DNA of 64,000 nucleotides from Paenibacillus allorhizosphaerae (GCF_910594985.1 NZ_CAJVCE010000002.1:186001-250000), one strand, 5' to 3'. Counted from the stretch's first letter, positions 51,819 to 60,517 are shown. Numbers and translations: made by a program. Notes: generated by a model not told the origin, from the letters alone.

Positions 51819-53723
51819 ATGATGGAAACGATAAAAAAAATATGGATTTGGTTTTTGCCGTCGTTCATGCTGGCGACGATTTTATTGTCCGCGATTCCGG
51901 GGCAGGAAGATTGGCTCGGCTTTACGATCGCTTTCATTCCCATGCTGCTTGGCGGCGGCATTATCGCGTACAAGTCGCTCCTTGCCATTCTGGAGACGAG
52001 AACGATTACGGCGGGAATTATGGTTGTCATTACGATCGTAGGCTGCGCCTACCTCGGATTTTACCAAGCCGCCGCGCTGGTCGCTTTGATGATGTTCATC
52101 GGCGAATTTTTGGAAGAGATCACGCTCGCCAAGACGAGAAAAGCGGTGCAGCAGCTAATGGACTTCGTGCCGGATACCGCTACCGTTTGGCGCAATGAAG
52201 CTTGGCAGACGATCGACGCGGATGACATCCGGACCGGGGAAGTCGTATGGGTGCGGGCGGGAGAACGGATTCCCGTCGACGGCAAAGTCGTCAAGGGAGA
52301 GGGCGCCGTCAATCAATCCGCGCTGACCGGCGAATCGCTGCCTGTCGATAAACAGCCGGGAGATGCCGTATTGATGGGTACGATCAACGAGTACGGCTCC
52401 CTGCATATCGAAACGGAGAAGATCGGTTCCGGCACCGTGATGGGAAAAGTGATCGAAATCGTGTACGAGGCGGAGGAACGCAAGGGACCGACGCAAAAAA
52501 TTGCGGATCAATTCGCGAAATATTTTACGCCGCTCATCCTCGTTGTCGCGACCGTTGCCTGGCTCGCGACAAGCGATATCGTGCGAACGATGACGATCCT
52601 GGTCATCGCCTGTCCTTGCGCCCTGGTGCTGGCTACGCCGACAGCGGCCGTAGCGAGCATCGGCAATTTGGCCAAGCGCGGGGTGCTGATCAAAGGCGGC
52701 AAAATGATCGAAGCGCTGAGCAAGGTGGATGTGGTCTGCGTAGACAAAACAGGCACGATTACGTCGGGGCAGCCGAAAGTGGTTGAATTTGCCGTTTTCG
52801 GCGATCAGGCGGAATCGGACGTCTTGCAATGGGCCGCAGCGGTTGAGCAGCATTCCGAGCATCCGTTGGCGCGGGCCATCGTCGATTATGCGAAAGAGAA
52901 CGGAGGGTTCGAACCCAAAGAAACGGACTCGTTTACTTCCATGCCGGGAGCGGGGGTTCATGCCGTCATCTCCGGTACGGACGTATGGATTGGGAACGAA
53001 AAAGTCGTTTCGGCTATAGCCGGATTGAATGCGGACGCTTCAGATGCTGCCCGAAGATTCATATCGGAACAGCAGCAGTTCGGGAGAACCGCTCTTGTCG
53101 TCATCGTCGGACACGAGTGCGCCGGAGGCTTCGCCATTGCGGATACGGTGCGTCCCGAGGCATCGTTCGCCGTATCCGGATTGAGGCAGGAAGGTATTCG
53201 GCGCATCGTCATGCTGACCGGCGACAACGAGGCGGCCGCTCAGGCTGTTGCGCGGCAGGCGGGCATTGATGAAGTGCGCTCCGCGCTCCTGCCCGCAGAC
53301 AAGCTGGAGTATATTCGCGAATTGCAGAAGGCAGGCCATGTCGTGGCGATGGTCGGCGACGGCGTGAACGACGCGCCGGCGCTGATGCTGGCCGATGTCG
53401 GCATATCGATGGCCGGCCGAGGCACCGATATCGCCATCGAATCTTCCGGCGTTGCGCTCATGGGCGACCAACTGCAGCTGCTGCCGGAAGTGCTGAAGAT
53501 CAGCCGCCGGGCCATGCAGCTGATCCGGCAAAACATTTGGGGCTTTGCCGTCGGCTTTAACGTTGTCGGCATCGCGCTCGCCGTTTTGGGTTTGATCTCG
53601 CCGGTAATGGGCGCGATCATACACAATATCGCTTCGTTGTTTGTCGTGATGAACTCGGCACGGATGATTACGTACCGCAGAAAAGTGCAGTTTACCGTAA
53701 AGGCGGAGCCCGTTCAGGCATGA
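51819..53723 (+). CDS. Heavy-metal P1B-type ATPase without an N-terminal HMA domain
   Basis: Metal efflux pump of 634 aa. Two N-terminal TM pairs (about 5-110), actuator TGES in NQSALTGESLPVDKQ, CPC in the metal-gating TM (C265-P-C267), phosphorylation D309 in DKTGTIT, HP in SEHPLARAI, and GDGVNDAPAL. The last TM has HNIASLFVVMNSARM, where Zn/Cd pumps carry an Asp; so substrate (Zn, Cu, Mn, other) is open. Start at ATG 51819 (or 51822), 9 nt after GGGGG. The stop overlaps the M20 gene start (ATGA). Confidence 0.88.
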   Translation: MMETIKKIWIWFLPSFMLATILLSAIPGQEDWLGFTIAFIPMLLGGGIIAYKSLLAILETRTITAGIMVVITIVGCAYLGFYQAAALVALMMFIGEFLEEITLAKTRKAVQQLMDFVPDTATVWRNEAWQTIDADDIRTGEVVWVRAGERIPVDGKVVKGEGAVNQSALTGESLPVDKQPGDAVLMGTINEYGSLHIETEKIGSGTVMGKVIEIVYEAEERKGPTQKIADQFAKYFTPLILVVATVAWLATSDIVRTMTILVIACPCALVLATPTAAVASIGNLAKRGVLIKGGKMIEALSKVDVVCVDKTGTITSGQPKVVEFAVFGDQAESDVLQWAAAVEQHSEHPLARAIVDYAKENGGFEPKETDSFTSMPGAGVHAVISGTDVWIGNEKVVSAIAGLNADASDAARRFISEQQQFGRTALVVIVGHECAGGFAIADTVRPEASFAVSGLRQEGIRRIVMLTGDNEAAAQAVARQAGIDEVRSALLPADKLEYIRELQKAGHVVAMVGDGVNDAPALMLADVGISMAGRGTDIAIESSGVALMGDQLQLLPEVLKISRRAMQLIRQNIWGFAVGFNVVGIALAVLGLISPVMGAIIHNIASLFVVMNSARMITYRRKVQFTVKAEPVQA

Positions 53724-54946
53724 CGGCGATGCAGGACGCCGTTCGAGAAGGCTTGGAGGTGCTGCAGCAGCTCATTCGAATCAATACGACCGCAGGGGCA
53801 GGTTTGGAATCCAAAGCTGCCCTCTGGCTGTTCCAGCGTGCCAAAAACCGCGGATGGCAGGCCGAGGTCGTAGAGCCGGAGAAGGGCTTCGGCTCGTTGG
53901 TCGTAACGTTCAAGGGAGGAAGCGATGATGCGCTGCTCTTGCTCTCGCATCTCGATACGGCGGAACCGGGCAGCATCGGCGACTGGAGTCGGCACCCGCT
54001 GTCCGGGGAAGCGGCGGAAGGATACATATGGGGAAGAGGCGCAGTCGATTGCAAAGGGCTCGCCGCCGTATGGTGGTCGGTGATGCTGCTGCTGGAAAAG
54101 GCGCCGCTTGCGCGAACCGTCGTGTGGGCGGCAACGGCAGGCGAAGAGACGCGTTCGGCCTGGGGAACCCGCTGGCTGCGCGACCATTGTCCGGAGCTTC
54201 GGCGATGCCGCTGGGTGCTCAATGAAGGCGGGGGCTGGGAGATTCGCCTTGGCCGCACCCGTTACACGTTGTGCCAGGTCGGCGAAAAAGGATATGCAAG
54301 GCTGCTGCTGCCGGCGTCAAGCGTTAACGCCTGCGAGCATTTTCGAATGAATGGCGGGCTTCCAGAGCCATATAGAGCGTTTTTACGTATGGCCGGCGGT
54401 CTCGCGGGTCATGTGGCAGCGCATCAGGGGAGCACTGCAGCGCAGTGGCTGACGCGCTGGCTGCAACGAAGCAGTCCCCATACGCTCGATTCGTATGAGA
54501 TGTTCTACCATCTCTTTCAAATCAGACCGAGCGCCGAATTTCCCGGCCGATTTGAACTGATTTGCCATGCGCTGCCGGGAGACCCGATAGAGCACACCCT
54601 AAGCCGGGGACTGCGCAAGCTGGGGCTGACATCTCACGAGGGCTGCGACATGTTGGAACTGGTACCGCCGACGTTATCGCCGACGGACGATCCGCTTTAC
54701 GAAGCCATTCGGCGTACGCATGATTTGCCGGTGCTGCCGGTCATTACGCCCGGTCGCTCCGACAGTTATTGGTTTCGAGCGACAGGCATACCCGTGTACG
54801 GCTGGTTTCCGCGTATCGAAGCGGCCGATTTGATGCGTATGCATCAGCCGGATGAACGGATATCCGTCGCGGCGTTTACCGAAGCCGTCGAGTGTTTATA
54901 CCGTCTTATAAGCCGATTTGTGACGGCAAATACGGAAATACAATAA
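53720..54946 (+). CDS. M20-family metallopeptidase
   Basis: Zn-dependent amidohydrolase/peptidase of 408 aa. Metal sites are LLSHLDTAEPG (His/Asp), IWGRGAVDCKGLAA (bridging Asp), WAATAGEETRSA (catalytic Glu pair) and MHQPDERI (C-terminal His). A dimerisation-type insert is present from about 170 to 300. It belongs with DapE/ArgE/PepT-like deacylases; the substrate is unclear. It is translationally coupled (4-nt overlap) to the metal ATPase, suggesting a shared need for metal control. Confidence 0.85.
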   Translation: MTAMQDAVREGLEVLQQLIRINTTAGAGLESKAALWLFQRAKNRGWQAEVVEPEKGFGSLVVTFKGGSDDALLLLSHLDTAEPGSIGDWSRHPLSGEAAEGYIWGRGAVDCKGLAAVWWSVMLLLEKAPLARTVVWAATAGEETRSAWGTRWLRDHCPELRRCRWVLNEGGGWEIRLGRTRYTLCQVGEKGYARLLLPASSVNACEHFRMNGGLPEPYRAFLRMAGGLAGHVAAHQGSTAAQWLTRWLQRSSPHTLDSYEMFYHLFQIRPSAEFPGRFELICHALPGDPIEHTLSRGLRKLGLTSHEGCDMLELVPPTLSPTDDPLYEAIRRTHDLPVLPVITPGRSDSYWFRATGIPVYGWFPRIEAADLMRMHQPDERISVAAFTEAVECLYRLISRFVTANTEIQ

Positions 54947-54985
54947 AACGGATACCCCACGATTTCTCTAAAGGGTACCCGTTTT
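54945..54985. terminator. Bidirectional terminator between the M20 gene and the ECF operon
   Basis: AAAACGGATACCC / GGGTACCCGTTTT with one A-C mismatch and a loop of about 15 nt; it overlaps the last codons of the convergent ECF ATPase gene. Confidence 0.7.
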
Positions 54986-55813
54986 GTTTGTCAGAAGCCG
55001 GGACAGCACCGCTCTGGCTTCTTCCATCGTGACCGGCATCGGTCCGGATTGCTCTTCCCAAAGTCCGGAGAACAGCTGAAGCACAAGAGGAAGTTCCAGA
55101 TGGGCTTCTTTTAGCAGGTGGGGGTGCTGGCAGAACAATTCCCTCGGAGTCAGGCTGCCGAGGCATTGTCCATCCTTCACGACGACCACATGATCGGCCC
55201 ATTCCGCCACGAGCTGCATATTATGTGTCGCCACAATGACCGTTTTCCCTTTGGCCATCAGCAAATTCATAATTTCCTGAACGCGTTTTTGTCCCGCCGG
55301 ATCGAGGAAGGCCATCGGTTCGTCGAGGATGACGACATCGGGATCCATGGCGACGATGCCTGCGATCGCCACTTGTTTTTTTTGGCCAAAGCTGAGTTCA
55401 TGCGGGTTCAGCTTTGCCAGATGTGAAATATGAAGCAGCTCCATGCTTTCATCCGCCTTACGGAACGCTTCGCCTGCTGGCAGACCCAATTGCGTCGGAC
55501 CGAAAGCGATGTCGTCCCTGACGGTCATGGAAATGATTTGGTCGTCGGGGTCTTGAAAGACGACGCCGACATGGCGGACGAGGTCGGATTGATTCGCTTT
55601 TGACACTTGCTCTCCTTTAAACCATACTTCCCCGGAGGCGCATGAATACAAGCCGTTCATATGAAAGATAAGCGTCGATTTACCTGCTCCGTTTGGTCCT
55701 ACAATGGCTGTTTTTTTACGGAGCGGGATTTCGAAATCAATGCCGTTCAAGGCGGCAGCACGATCTTTGTTATACTGGTAGCGGACATGTTTAAAGACGA
55801 AAACCGGTTCCAT
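54968..55813 (-). CDS. cbiO: ECF transporter ATPase (CbiO/NikO-like)
   Basis: ATPase of 281 aa. Walker A is GPNGAGKST, the Q-loop FQDPDDQI is typical of ECF ATPases, the signature is ELSFGQKKQVAIAG, and Walker B is VVILDEPMAFLDP. It is the last gene of a four-gene minus-strand operon (cbiM, cbiN-like, cbiQ, cbiO) and energises Ni2+ or Co2+ uptake. It is preceded by cbiQ with a 9-nt gap. Confidence 0.9.
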   Translation of the reverse strand: MEPVFVFKHVRYQYNKDRAAALNGIDFEIPLRKKTAIVGPNGAGKSTLIFHMNGLYSCASGEVWFKGEQVSKANQSDLVRHVGVVFQDPDDQIISMTVRDDIAFGPTQLGLPAGEAFRKADESMELLHISHLAKLNPHELSFGQKKQVAIAGIVAMDPDVVILDEPMAFLDPAGQKRVQEIMNLLMAKGKTVIVATHNMQLVAEWADHVVVVKDGQCLGSLTPRELFCQHPHLLKEAHLELPLVLQLFSGLWEEQSGPMPVTMEEARAVLSRLLTNKTGTL

Positions 55814-55822
55814 GGGAATCTC

Positions 55823-56545
55823 CTAACTTTTATCGTAAATAAACGCGGCCACAACGGGGGCAAGCCAAACCAACGCGAGCAGTACATCCGACCGCAGCAA
55901 AGGCGCAATATGCTGTTGCGGCGGGACGCCCCGGTAGCTTCGCGACATCATCCCCATATAAATGCGTTCCGATCTCTGTAGCGATCGAAGGAGCAAACTG
56001 CCCAGCAGCCTCGACAGAACCACGTACTGGGAAAACGAAAAAAAGCGGCGCGTGCGAAAGCCCCGGCTTTTCAGCGCTTGCAGCATATGCAGCGCCTCGG
56101 TTCGAATGACGTCGATGAAACGGAGCGTGAACAAGCTTAATTCCACGAAGATGCCGGGAACTTTCAGCTTCACGAGCGCTTGAAAAAACTCGGAGATGCT
56201 GAGCCGGTAAAACAGCAGCGTCAGCACATGCAGCGTAATGACTAGACGCAAGCTGTACGTCAGCGCCTTATGGATGCCATCGATGGAAAGCGTCAAGCCT
56301 AGCAGCCGGAAGACGGATCCTTGCTCGTATAAGGAGAAAAATACGAACGAAAATACGATGAAAGGAAGAGCAAGCCGCAACCGGCGTCGCAACATCCGGA
56401 CAGGAACTTTGCAGCAAAGCATCAGCAGCAATGTGAATAACAGCATAACGAAGAGCGTTTCCGTATGCTTCATAGAAACGCTCAGCATGATCATCAGAAG
56501 GGCCGTTACGATCCGGGCCGGCGGGTGGTTTAGCATCGCATTCAT
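55823..56545 (-). CDS. cbiQ: ECF transporter T component (CbiQ-like)
   Basis: Membrane coupling subunit of 240 aa with four to five TMs in the N-terminal two thirds. It has the ECF T-component Ala-Arg-Gly-like coupling segment near MLQALKSRGFRTRRFFSFSQYVV, plus RSERIYMGMMSRSYRG. ATG 56545 overlaps the stop of the cbiN-like gene by 4 nt (ATGA); a longer frame to 56563 lacks an RBS. It links the S unit to CbiO. Confidence 0.88.
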   Translation of the reverse strand: MNAMLNHPPARIVTALLMIMLSVSMKHTETLFVMLLFTLLLMLCCKVPVRMLRRRLRLALPFIVFSFVFFSLYEQGSVFRLLGLTLSIDGIHKALTYSLRLVITLHVLTLLFYRLSISEFFQALVKLKVPGIFVELSLFTLRFIDVIRTEALHMLQALKSRGFRTRRFFSFSQYVVLSRLLGSLLLRSLQRSERIYMGMMSRSYRGVPPQQHIAPLLRSDVLLALVWLAPVVAAFIYDKS

Positions 56546-56817
56546 TTTTTTCCCGCAATCCATTTGCCGAGCAGCAGGAAGACGGCGAACGTAATGGCTA
56601 CACCGGCCAGTCCCGCAAGACTGGAGGAAACCCAGGAATCCATGCCCGGGATCGCGTAATCGGGCAGCGGAGACTTCATGAAGCTGGAAGCATGCTCGAT
56701 GTATCCGGCTTCTTCGCCTGCTTTTTCAAATCCGTCCGGGTGCGAGGAAGCGAATAATGAGATAAATCCGCTGATCACGAGCGATACGATCAACCAATTT
56801 CGAACTTTTCCGTTCAT
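56542..56817 (-). CDS. PDGLE-domain/CbiN-like small ECF component
   Basis: Membrane protein of 91 aa with two TMs (about 9-25 and 65-86) and the loop FASSHPDGFEKAGEEAGY, the PDGLE-type motif of NikN/CbiN-like subunits. It overlaps cbiM and cbiQ by 4 nt each, the typical order of Ni/Co ECF operons, where it assists metal entry through CbiM. Confidence 0.88.
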   Translation of the reverse strand: MNGKVRNWLIVSLVISGFISLFASSHPDGFEKAGEEAGYIEHASSFMKSPLPDYAIPGMDSWVSSSLAGLAGVAITFAVFLLLGKWIAGKK

Positions 56818-57452
56818 TGCAGCATCGACTCCTTATTGGCGAATTGAAACGAAGAGCGAAGCGCATAAGGGATCACGACAACGGTAATAGTGGCTTCGCC
56901 GATGCCGATAAACGTATGCCAGAACAACAAGGCTTTGGCCGCCGTTCCGAAAGGGACGACGCCGGACAGTGCCAGCTCGATCGCAGCGACAAGCGAAAGC
57001 ACCGTGACCGACAGCCAGGCGCTGACGAACACGGCGACGGACCGCGGGATCAACGAAAGGCTGCGCAATAGCCGGAAGGATAAAGCTGCAACGCCAGGCG
57101 CAATAATCGCCATATTGAGCAGATTCGTTCCAAGCGCCGTAATCCCGCCGTCCTGGAAGACGATTGCTTGAATCGCGATGACGGTGGACATGATCAGTGT
57201 GGACGGCCAAAATCCGAACAGCAGGGCGGCCAGCGCTCCCCCGATCAGATGACCTGAAGTCGCCGCGCCGAGTATGGGGAAGTTAATCATTTGGGAGGCA
57301 AAAATAAATGCGGACATAACCCCCATAACCGGAACTGCGCGGTATTCCAGCCGATGTTTGGAATGCTGGACGCTTTTGGCGAGCACGGCTGCAGCGACGA
57401 CGGCGGAAGACGCCCATACTTTCGGGTCTAAGACTCCATCAGGAATATGCAC
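56814..57452 (-). CDS. cbiM: ECF substrate-specific component (CbiM/NikM)
   Basis: Metal-binding membrane subunit of 212 aa beginning MHIPDGVLDP; the free N-terminus with His2 is the Ni/Co-binding site in this family. Six to seven TMs follow (QMINFPILGAATSGHLIGGALAALLFG, WHTFIGIGEATITVVVIPY). Ni2+ and Co2+ types cannot be separated by eye. No cobalamin riboswitch was seen upstream, which favours nickel or protein-based control. GAGGAGG precedes the start. Confidence 0.92.
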   Translation of the reverse strand: MHIPDGVLDPKVWASSAVVAAAVLAKSVQHSKHRLEYRAVPVMGVMSAFIFASQMINFPILGAATSGHLIGGALAALLFGFWPSTLIMSTVIAIQAIVFQDGGITALGTNLLNMAIIAPGVAALSFRLLRSLSLIPRSVAVFVSAWLSVTVLSLVAAIELALSGVVPFGTAAKALLFWHTFIGIGEATITVVVIPYALRSSFQFANKESMLQ

Positions 57453-57499
57453 TTCTTACTCCTCCTCGATATGCAAAAACAATAAACATATCATATCAC

Positions 57500-57529
57500 T
57501 GTGTCATTATTTAGTAAATATGTAACACA
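57500..57529. promoter_or_regulatory. Inverted repeat in the ECF / His-rich divergent region, possible metal operator
   Basis: TGTGT...TATTTA-G-TAAATA...ACACA, an imperfect dyad about 50-75 nt upstream of cbiM. A TATGAT -10-like element for cbiM lies next to it, so the dyad would cover the -35. The opposite-strand His-rich gene has its own candidate promoter TTTTCA-17-TATATT (57566-57594). Confidence 0.45.
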
Positions 57530-57691
57530 GCTTATCGATTGGCAGAATAGATTTCGATTTTAGTATTTTCATTCCGTATAGATCGTGTTATATTATCCAT
57601 AAATTGTGCTACATAGGTAAAGAATGCTAGGAAATCTTATTTTGGTTTTACGGCGAGGGTTATGAAAACGATGACAAGGAGCTGCTGCAGT

Positions 57692-57940
57692 ATGCATGAG
57701 GGACATCACGGCATATTGGATAAAACGAAAAAAAAGGGAAAGTCGCACCATCACCACGGTCACGGCCATAGCCACGACCATGAACACGATCATGATCACG
57801 ACCATAACCATGATCATGACCACGATCATCATCACGACCATCATCACCATCACCACGGAAATGGAAACGGTTTAAAAGTAGCTGCGGGCGTCATTGTGCT
57901 GGGTGCCATCGCGGCATTTATATTGTGGAGAGTGCTCTGA
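57692..57940 (+). CDS. Extremely His-rich metal-binding membrane peptide
   Basis: Peptide of 82 aa. Residues 19-55 contain 24 histidines in HH and HDH patterns, and a single TM follows (about 61-79, LKVAAGVIVLGAIAAFILW). ATG 57692 is 10 nt after AAGGAG; ATG 57662 would add MKTMTRSCCS but has a poor RBS. It is divergent from the ECF Ni/Co importer, so a role in metal buffering, sensing or delivery at the membrane is likely by context. Nickel and zinc are both plausible. His tracts this dense recall Hpn-like nickel stores and ZIP/CDF loops. Confidence 0.75.
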   Translation: MHEGHHGILDKTKKKGKSHHHHGHGHSHDHEHDHDHDHNHDHDHDHHHDHHHHHHGNGNGLKVAAGVIVLGAIAAFILWRVL

Positions 57941-58004
57941 TTGGAATTAGGCCGCCGGAAGCGATATAATATGAAGCAAATTGGCCGGAAAGGGGCTTTT
58001 TCCG

Positions 58005-58790
58005 ATGGATTTGCAGTTGAAAGGCAAGACGGCGGTCGTCACCGCTTCCAGTAAAGGACTTGGGCGAGCGATCGCAGAACAGCTCGCTGCGGAAGGGGCG
58101 AGCCTCCTCTTATGCAGCAGGGACGAGCAGTCCGTATGCGATGTTGCGGCGAGGCTGCAGCAAACGTACGGCATCGAGGCGGCGGGCATGGCGGTGGATC
58201 TGAGCAGCCCGGAGCAAATCGGTTGGCTTGTGCAGCAGGCGAAAGACCGATTCGGCACGGTGGATGCGCTCGTTTGCAACTCCGGCGGTCCGCCCAGCGG
58301 CAGCTTCATGTCGCTTGACGAGGACGCGTGGATGAACGCGGTTCAGCTTAACTTGATGAGCGTCGTTCGATTAACGAGAGGATTTTATCCGCTGATGAAA
58401 GAGCGAGGCGGTCGAATTGTAACGGTAGCGTCCACTTCCGTTAAAGTGCCGATTCCCGGCCTCGTCATCTCGAACACGCTGCGAACCGGAGTTGTCGGGC
58501 TCATGAAGACGCTGTCCGCGGAGTGGGGCACTGACGGAATATTGCTCAACACCCTTTGTCCCGGACGCATTATGACCGACCGGATCGTCGAGCTGGATAC
58601 GGCGCGAGCCGCGCGGGAGAACATAACGCCCGAGCAGGTGCGCGATGAGATGATCAAGGATATCCCGCTCGGCCGTTATGGAGAGCCGGAAGAATTGGCG
58701 GCCGCGGCTGCGTTCCTGCTGTCTCCCCGCAACAGCTACATGACGGGTTCCGTGTTCTATGTAGACGGCGGCGCGGTCAAAGCGATATAA
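58005..58790 (+). CDS. SDR-like protein lacking the catalytic Tyr-Lys pair
   Basis: Rossmann protein of 261 aa. The glycine motif is TASSKGLG (13-20), with CNSGG (91-95) replacing NNAG. At the catalytic site, where SDRs have YxxxK, it has SNTLR (156-160). The rest is SDR-like (YVDGGAVKAI end, IPLGRYGEPEELAAAAAFLLS). This matches the BKR_like SDR_like subgroup described as lacking the usual tetrad. It may bind NAD(P) without classical redox chemistry. AAAGGGG precedes ATG 58005. It is a single gene downstream of the His-rich peptide. Confidence 0.85.
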   Translation: MDLQLKGKTAVVTASSKGLGRAIAEQLAAEGASLLLCSRDEQSVCDVAARLQQTYGIEAAGMAVDLSSPEQIGWLVQQAKDRFGTVDALVCNSGGPPSGSFMSLDEDAWMNAVQLNLMSVVRLTRGFYPLMKERGGRIVTVASTSVKVPIPGLVISNTLRTGVVGLMKTLSAEWGTDGILLNTLCPGRIMTDRIVELDTARAARENITPEQVRDEMIKDIPLGRYGEPEELAAAAAFLLSPRNSYMTGSVFYVDGGAVKAI

Positions 58791-58835
58791 GCGAGAGTTC
58801 CCGCCGGGCCGCGGCAAGCCTGTACTTAAGTCCAG

Positions 58836-58864
58836 TTGCTTTCGGGCCTGGAACTTATTACAAT
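58836..58864 (+). promoter_or_regulatory. Promoter of the Asp23 gene
   Basis: TTGCTT, 17-nt spacer, TACAAT, 74 nt before ATG 58939. The leader contains the small dyad CCCGGTATCTCCGGG. Confidence 0.5.
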
Positions 58865-58938
58865 AGAAATATAATCCTGTTGCAACTGTTTACCCGGTAT
58901 CTCCGGGATCAGGTGCCAACCGAAATGGAGTGATCCTC

Positions 58939-59328
58939 ATGAGCGAAGAAGTACAAACTGGTCTTATCCGGATTTCAGATGATGTCGTTTCGACAATCGC
59001 AGGATTAGCTGCACTGGAGACGCCGGGGATCGCAGCCATGTCGGGAGGTATTTCCGAAGGGCTTGCCAAACGTTTAAGCGGAAAAAACGTGCAGAAAGGC
59101 GTATCGGTAGAGGTCGGGCAAGTGGAAGCGGCTATCGATCTGCGCGTCATCGTGAACTACGGTTCAAAAATCCAAGAAGTGTGCCGCGATCTGCAGGAAA
59201 ATGTACGCGATGCGGTTGAAAATATGACCGGATTAACCGTGGTTGAAGTCAACGTGAAAGTCGAGGGCGTAGCATTCCGCGAGGAAGAGACGGCCGCGAT
59301 TGTGGATGAAACGCATCGGGTCAAGTAA
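58939..59328 (+). CDS. Asp23/Gls24 (YloU-type) envelope stress protein
   Basis: Single Asp23 domain of 129 aa (GLIRISDDVVSTIAGLAALETPGIAAMSGG, VNYGSKIQEVCRDLQENVRDAVENMTGLTVVEVNVKVEGV). Members sit under the cell membrane and respond to envelope stress. ATG 58939 is favoured over 58930 because of spacing from TGGAGTGATC. There are no amaP or dak genes nearby; it is a solitary copy with a strong terminator. Confidence 0.93.
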   Translation: MSEEVQTGLIRISDDVVSTIAGLAALETPGIAAMSGGISEGLAKRLSGKNVQKGVSVEVGQVEAAIDLRVIVNYGSKIQEVCRDLQENVRDAVENMTGLTVVEVNVKVEGVAFREEETAAIVDETHRVK

Positions 59329-59334
59329 TCGAAG

Positions 59335-59380
59335 AAGAGAGCCGTGATGGAACGAAGACGTTCCTCAGGCTCTCTTTTTT
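59335..59380. terminator. Terminator between the Asp23 gene and ftsW
   Basis: AAGAGAGCC / GGCTCTCTT outer stem with an inner GGAACG/CGTTCC, followed by TTTT; it overlaps the 3' end of the convergent ftsW-like gene. Confidence 0.8.
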
Positions 59381-60504
59381 GTGGGTTCTTTTTCCGGCTT
59401 GTTTTGTTCACGGGAAATGCTGAGCAAAATGCCGAGACCCATTAAGGTCACAAGCATCGATGTCCCGCCATAGCTGATCAGCGGCAGAGTGACGCCGGTC
59501 ATCGGAATGCTGTTCGTAACGCCGCCGATATTAATGAAGGCTTGTATTCCGATCATGCTGACGATGCCGATCCCCGCCAAGGTGCCGAACACGTCCTGAC
59601 AGCGCAAGGCAATAATGATTCCTCTCCAGAGGAAGGCAAGATAGATGAGCAGAAAGAAAGACGTGCCGATAAAGCCCAACTCTTCGCCGATAATGGAAAA
59701 TATAAAATCGTTATGCGCTTCCGGCAAATAATGCAGCTTCTGGATGCTTTGTCCGAATCCGGCGCCGGTTAAGCCGCCGTGTCCGAATGCATATAGCGAT
59801 TGAATCAATTGAAAGCCCGAGTGGTCCGGATCGGACCATGGATTCAAAAATGCGGTGATCCGCCCGACCCTGTAGTTGTTCGTGCCTGCGTTCAGCAAAT
59901 AGACGGAAACGGCAAGCGCGCCGAGACAGGCAAAGACCGATCCGAGAATGAATATATGCTTCAGGCTTGCGCCGCCGATAATGAGCATCAGTACGGCGAC
60001 GAGGACGAGAATCATCGTTGATCCCAAATCATTCTGCAGCATGATTAAACCGCAAACAAAACAAATGACAAGCAGCGGAGGGACGAGCCCGCGCTTAAAC
60101 TCGCGAATACGCTCGCCTTTCTTGCTGATGATGACCGCCAAATAAATGATGACTGCCAGTTTGGCGAATTCCGTAGGCTGCAGCCCGAAGCTTCCGATGT
60201 AGAACCAGCTTTTCGCGCCGTTCACTTCTTTGCCGATCAGCGGAACGAGAAATAGCAGCCCGACGACGCCGGCGAAGAAAGGAGCGATCCACTTTTGATA
60301 CTTGCGGTAATCCACATTCATGCAAAAAAACATGGCTACCGTCCCCATGCCGATGGATATCGATTGACGAATCGCCAAATACCACGGATTGCTCGGTTTA
60401 TAAGCCATGCCGGCGCTAAACACAAAAGCGAGACCGAAGCAAACTAAGGAAAACGTCAGAAACAGCAGTAAAAAATCAGGCGTTCCTCGTCGCTGGGAAG
60501 TCAT
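59365..60504 (-). CDS. SEDS-family peptidoglycan polymerase (FtsW/RodA/SpoVE)
   Basis: Polytopic protein of 379 aa with about ten TMs. SEDS landmarks are NGAKSWFYIGSFGLQPTEFAKLAVI, LQNDLGSTMILV, GFGQSIQKLHYLPEAHNDFIFSIIGEELGF and LPLISYGGTSML. It polymerises lipid II glycan strands with a partner PBP. Separated from division genes, it could be FtsW, SpoVE or a RodA paralogue; these cannot be told apart here. It follows the YugN gene by 13 nt, probably co-transcribed. Confidence 0.92.
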   Translation of the reverse strand: MTSQRRGTPDFLLLFLTFSLVCFGLAFVFSAGMAYKPSNPWYLAIRQSISIGMGTVAMFFCMNVDYRKYQKWIAPFFAGVVGLLFLVPLIGKEVNGAKSWFYIGSFGLQPTEFAKLAVIIYLAVIISKKGERIREFKRGLVPPLLVICFVCGLIMLQNDLGSTMILVLVAVLMLIIGGASLKHIFILGSVFACLGALAVSVYLLNAGTNNYRVGRITAFLNPWSDPDHSGFQLIQSLYAFGHGGLTGAGFGQSIQKLHYLPEAHNDFIFSIIGEELGFIGTSFFLLIYLAFLWRGIIIALRCQDVFGTLAGIGIVSMIGIQAFINIGGVTNSIPMTGVTLPLISYGGTSMLVTLMGLGILLSISREQNKPEKEPTKKRA

Positions 60505-60517
60505 GGATGACCTCCGC

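Noticed and set aside
57453-57660. Cobalamin riboswitch expected before an ECF cobalt-type operon
   Set aside because: No B12-box or GCCACTG core was found; the region is AT-rich with only the dyad described.
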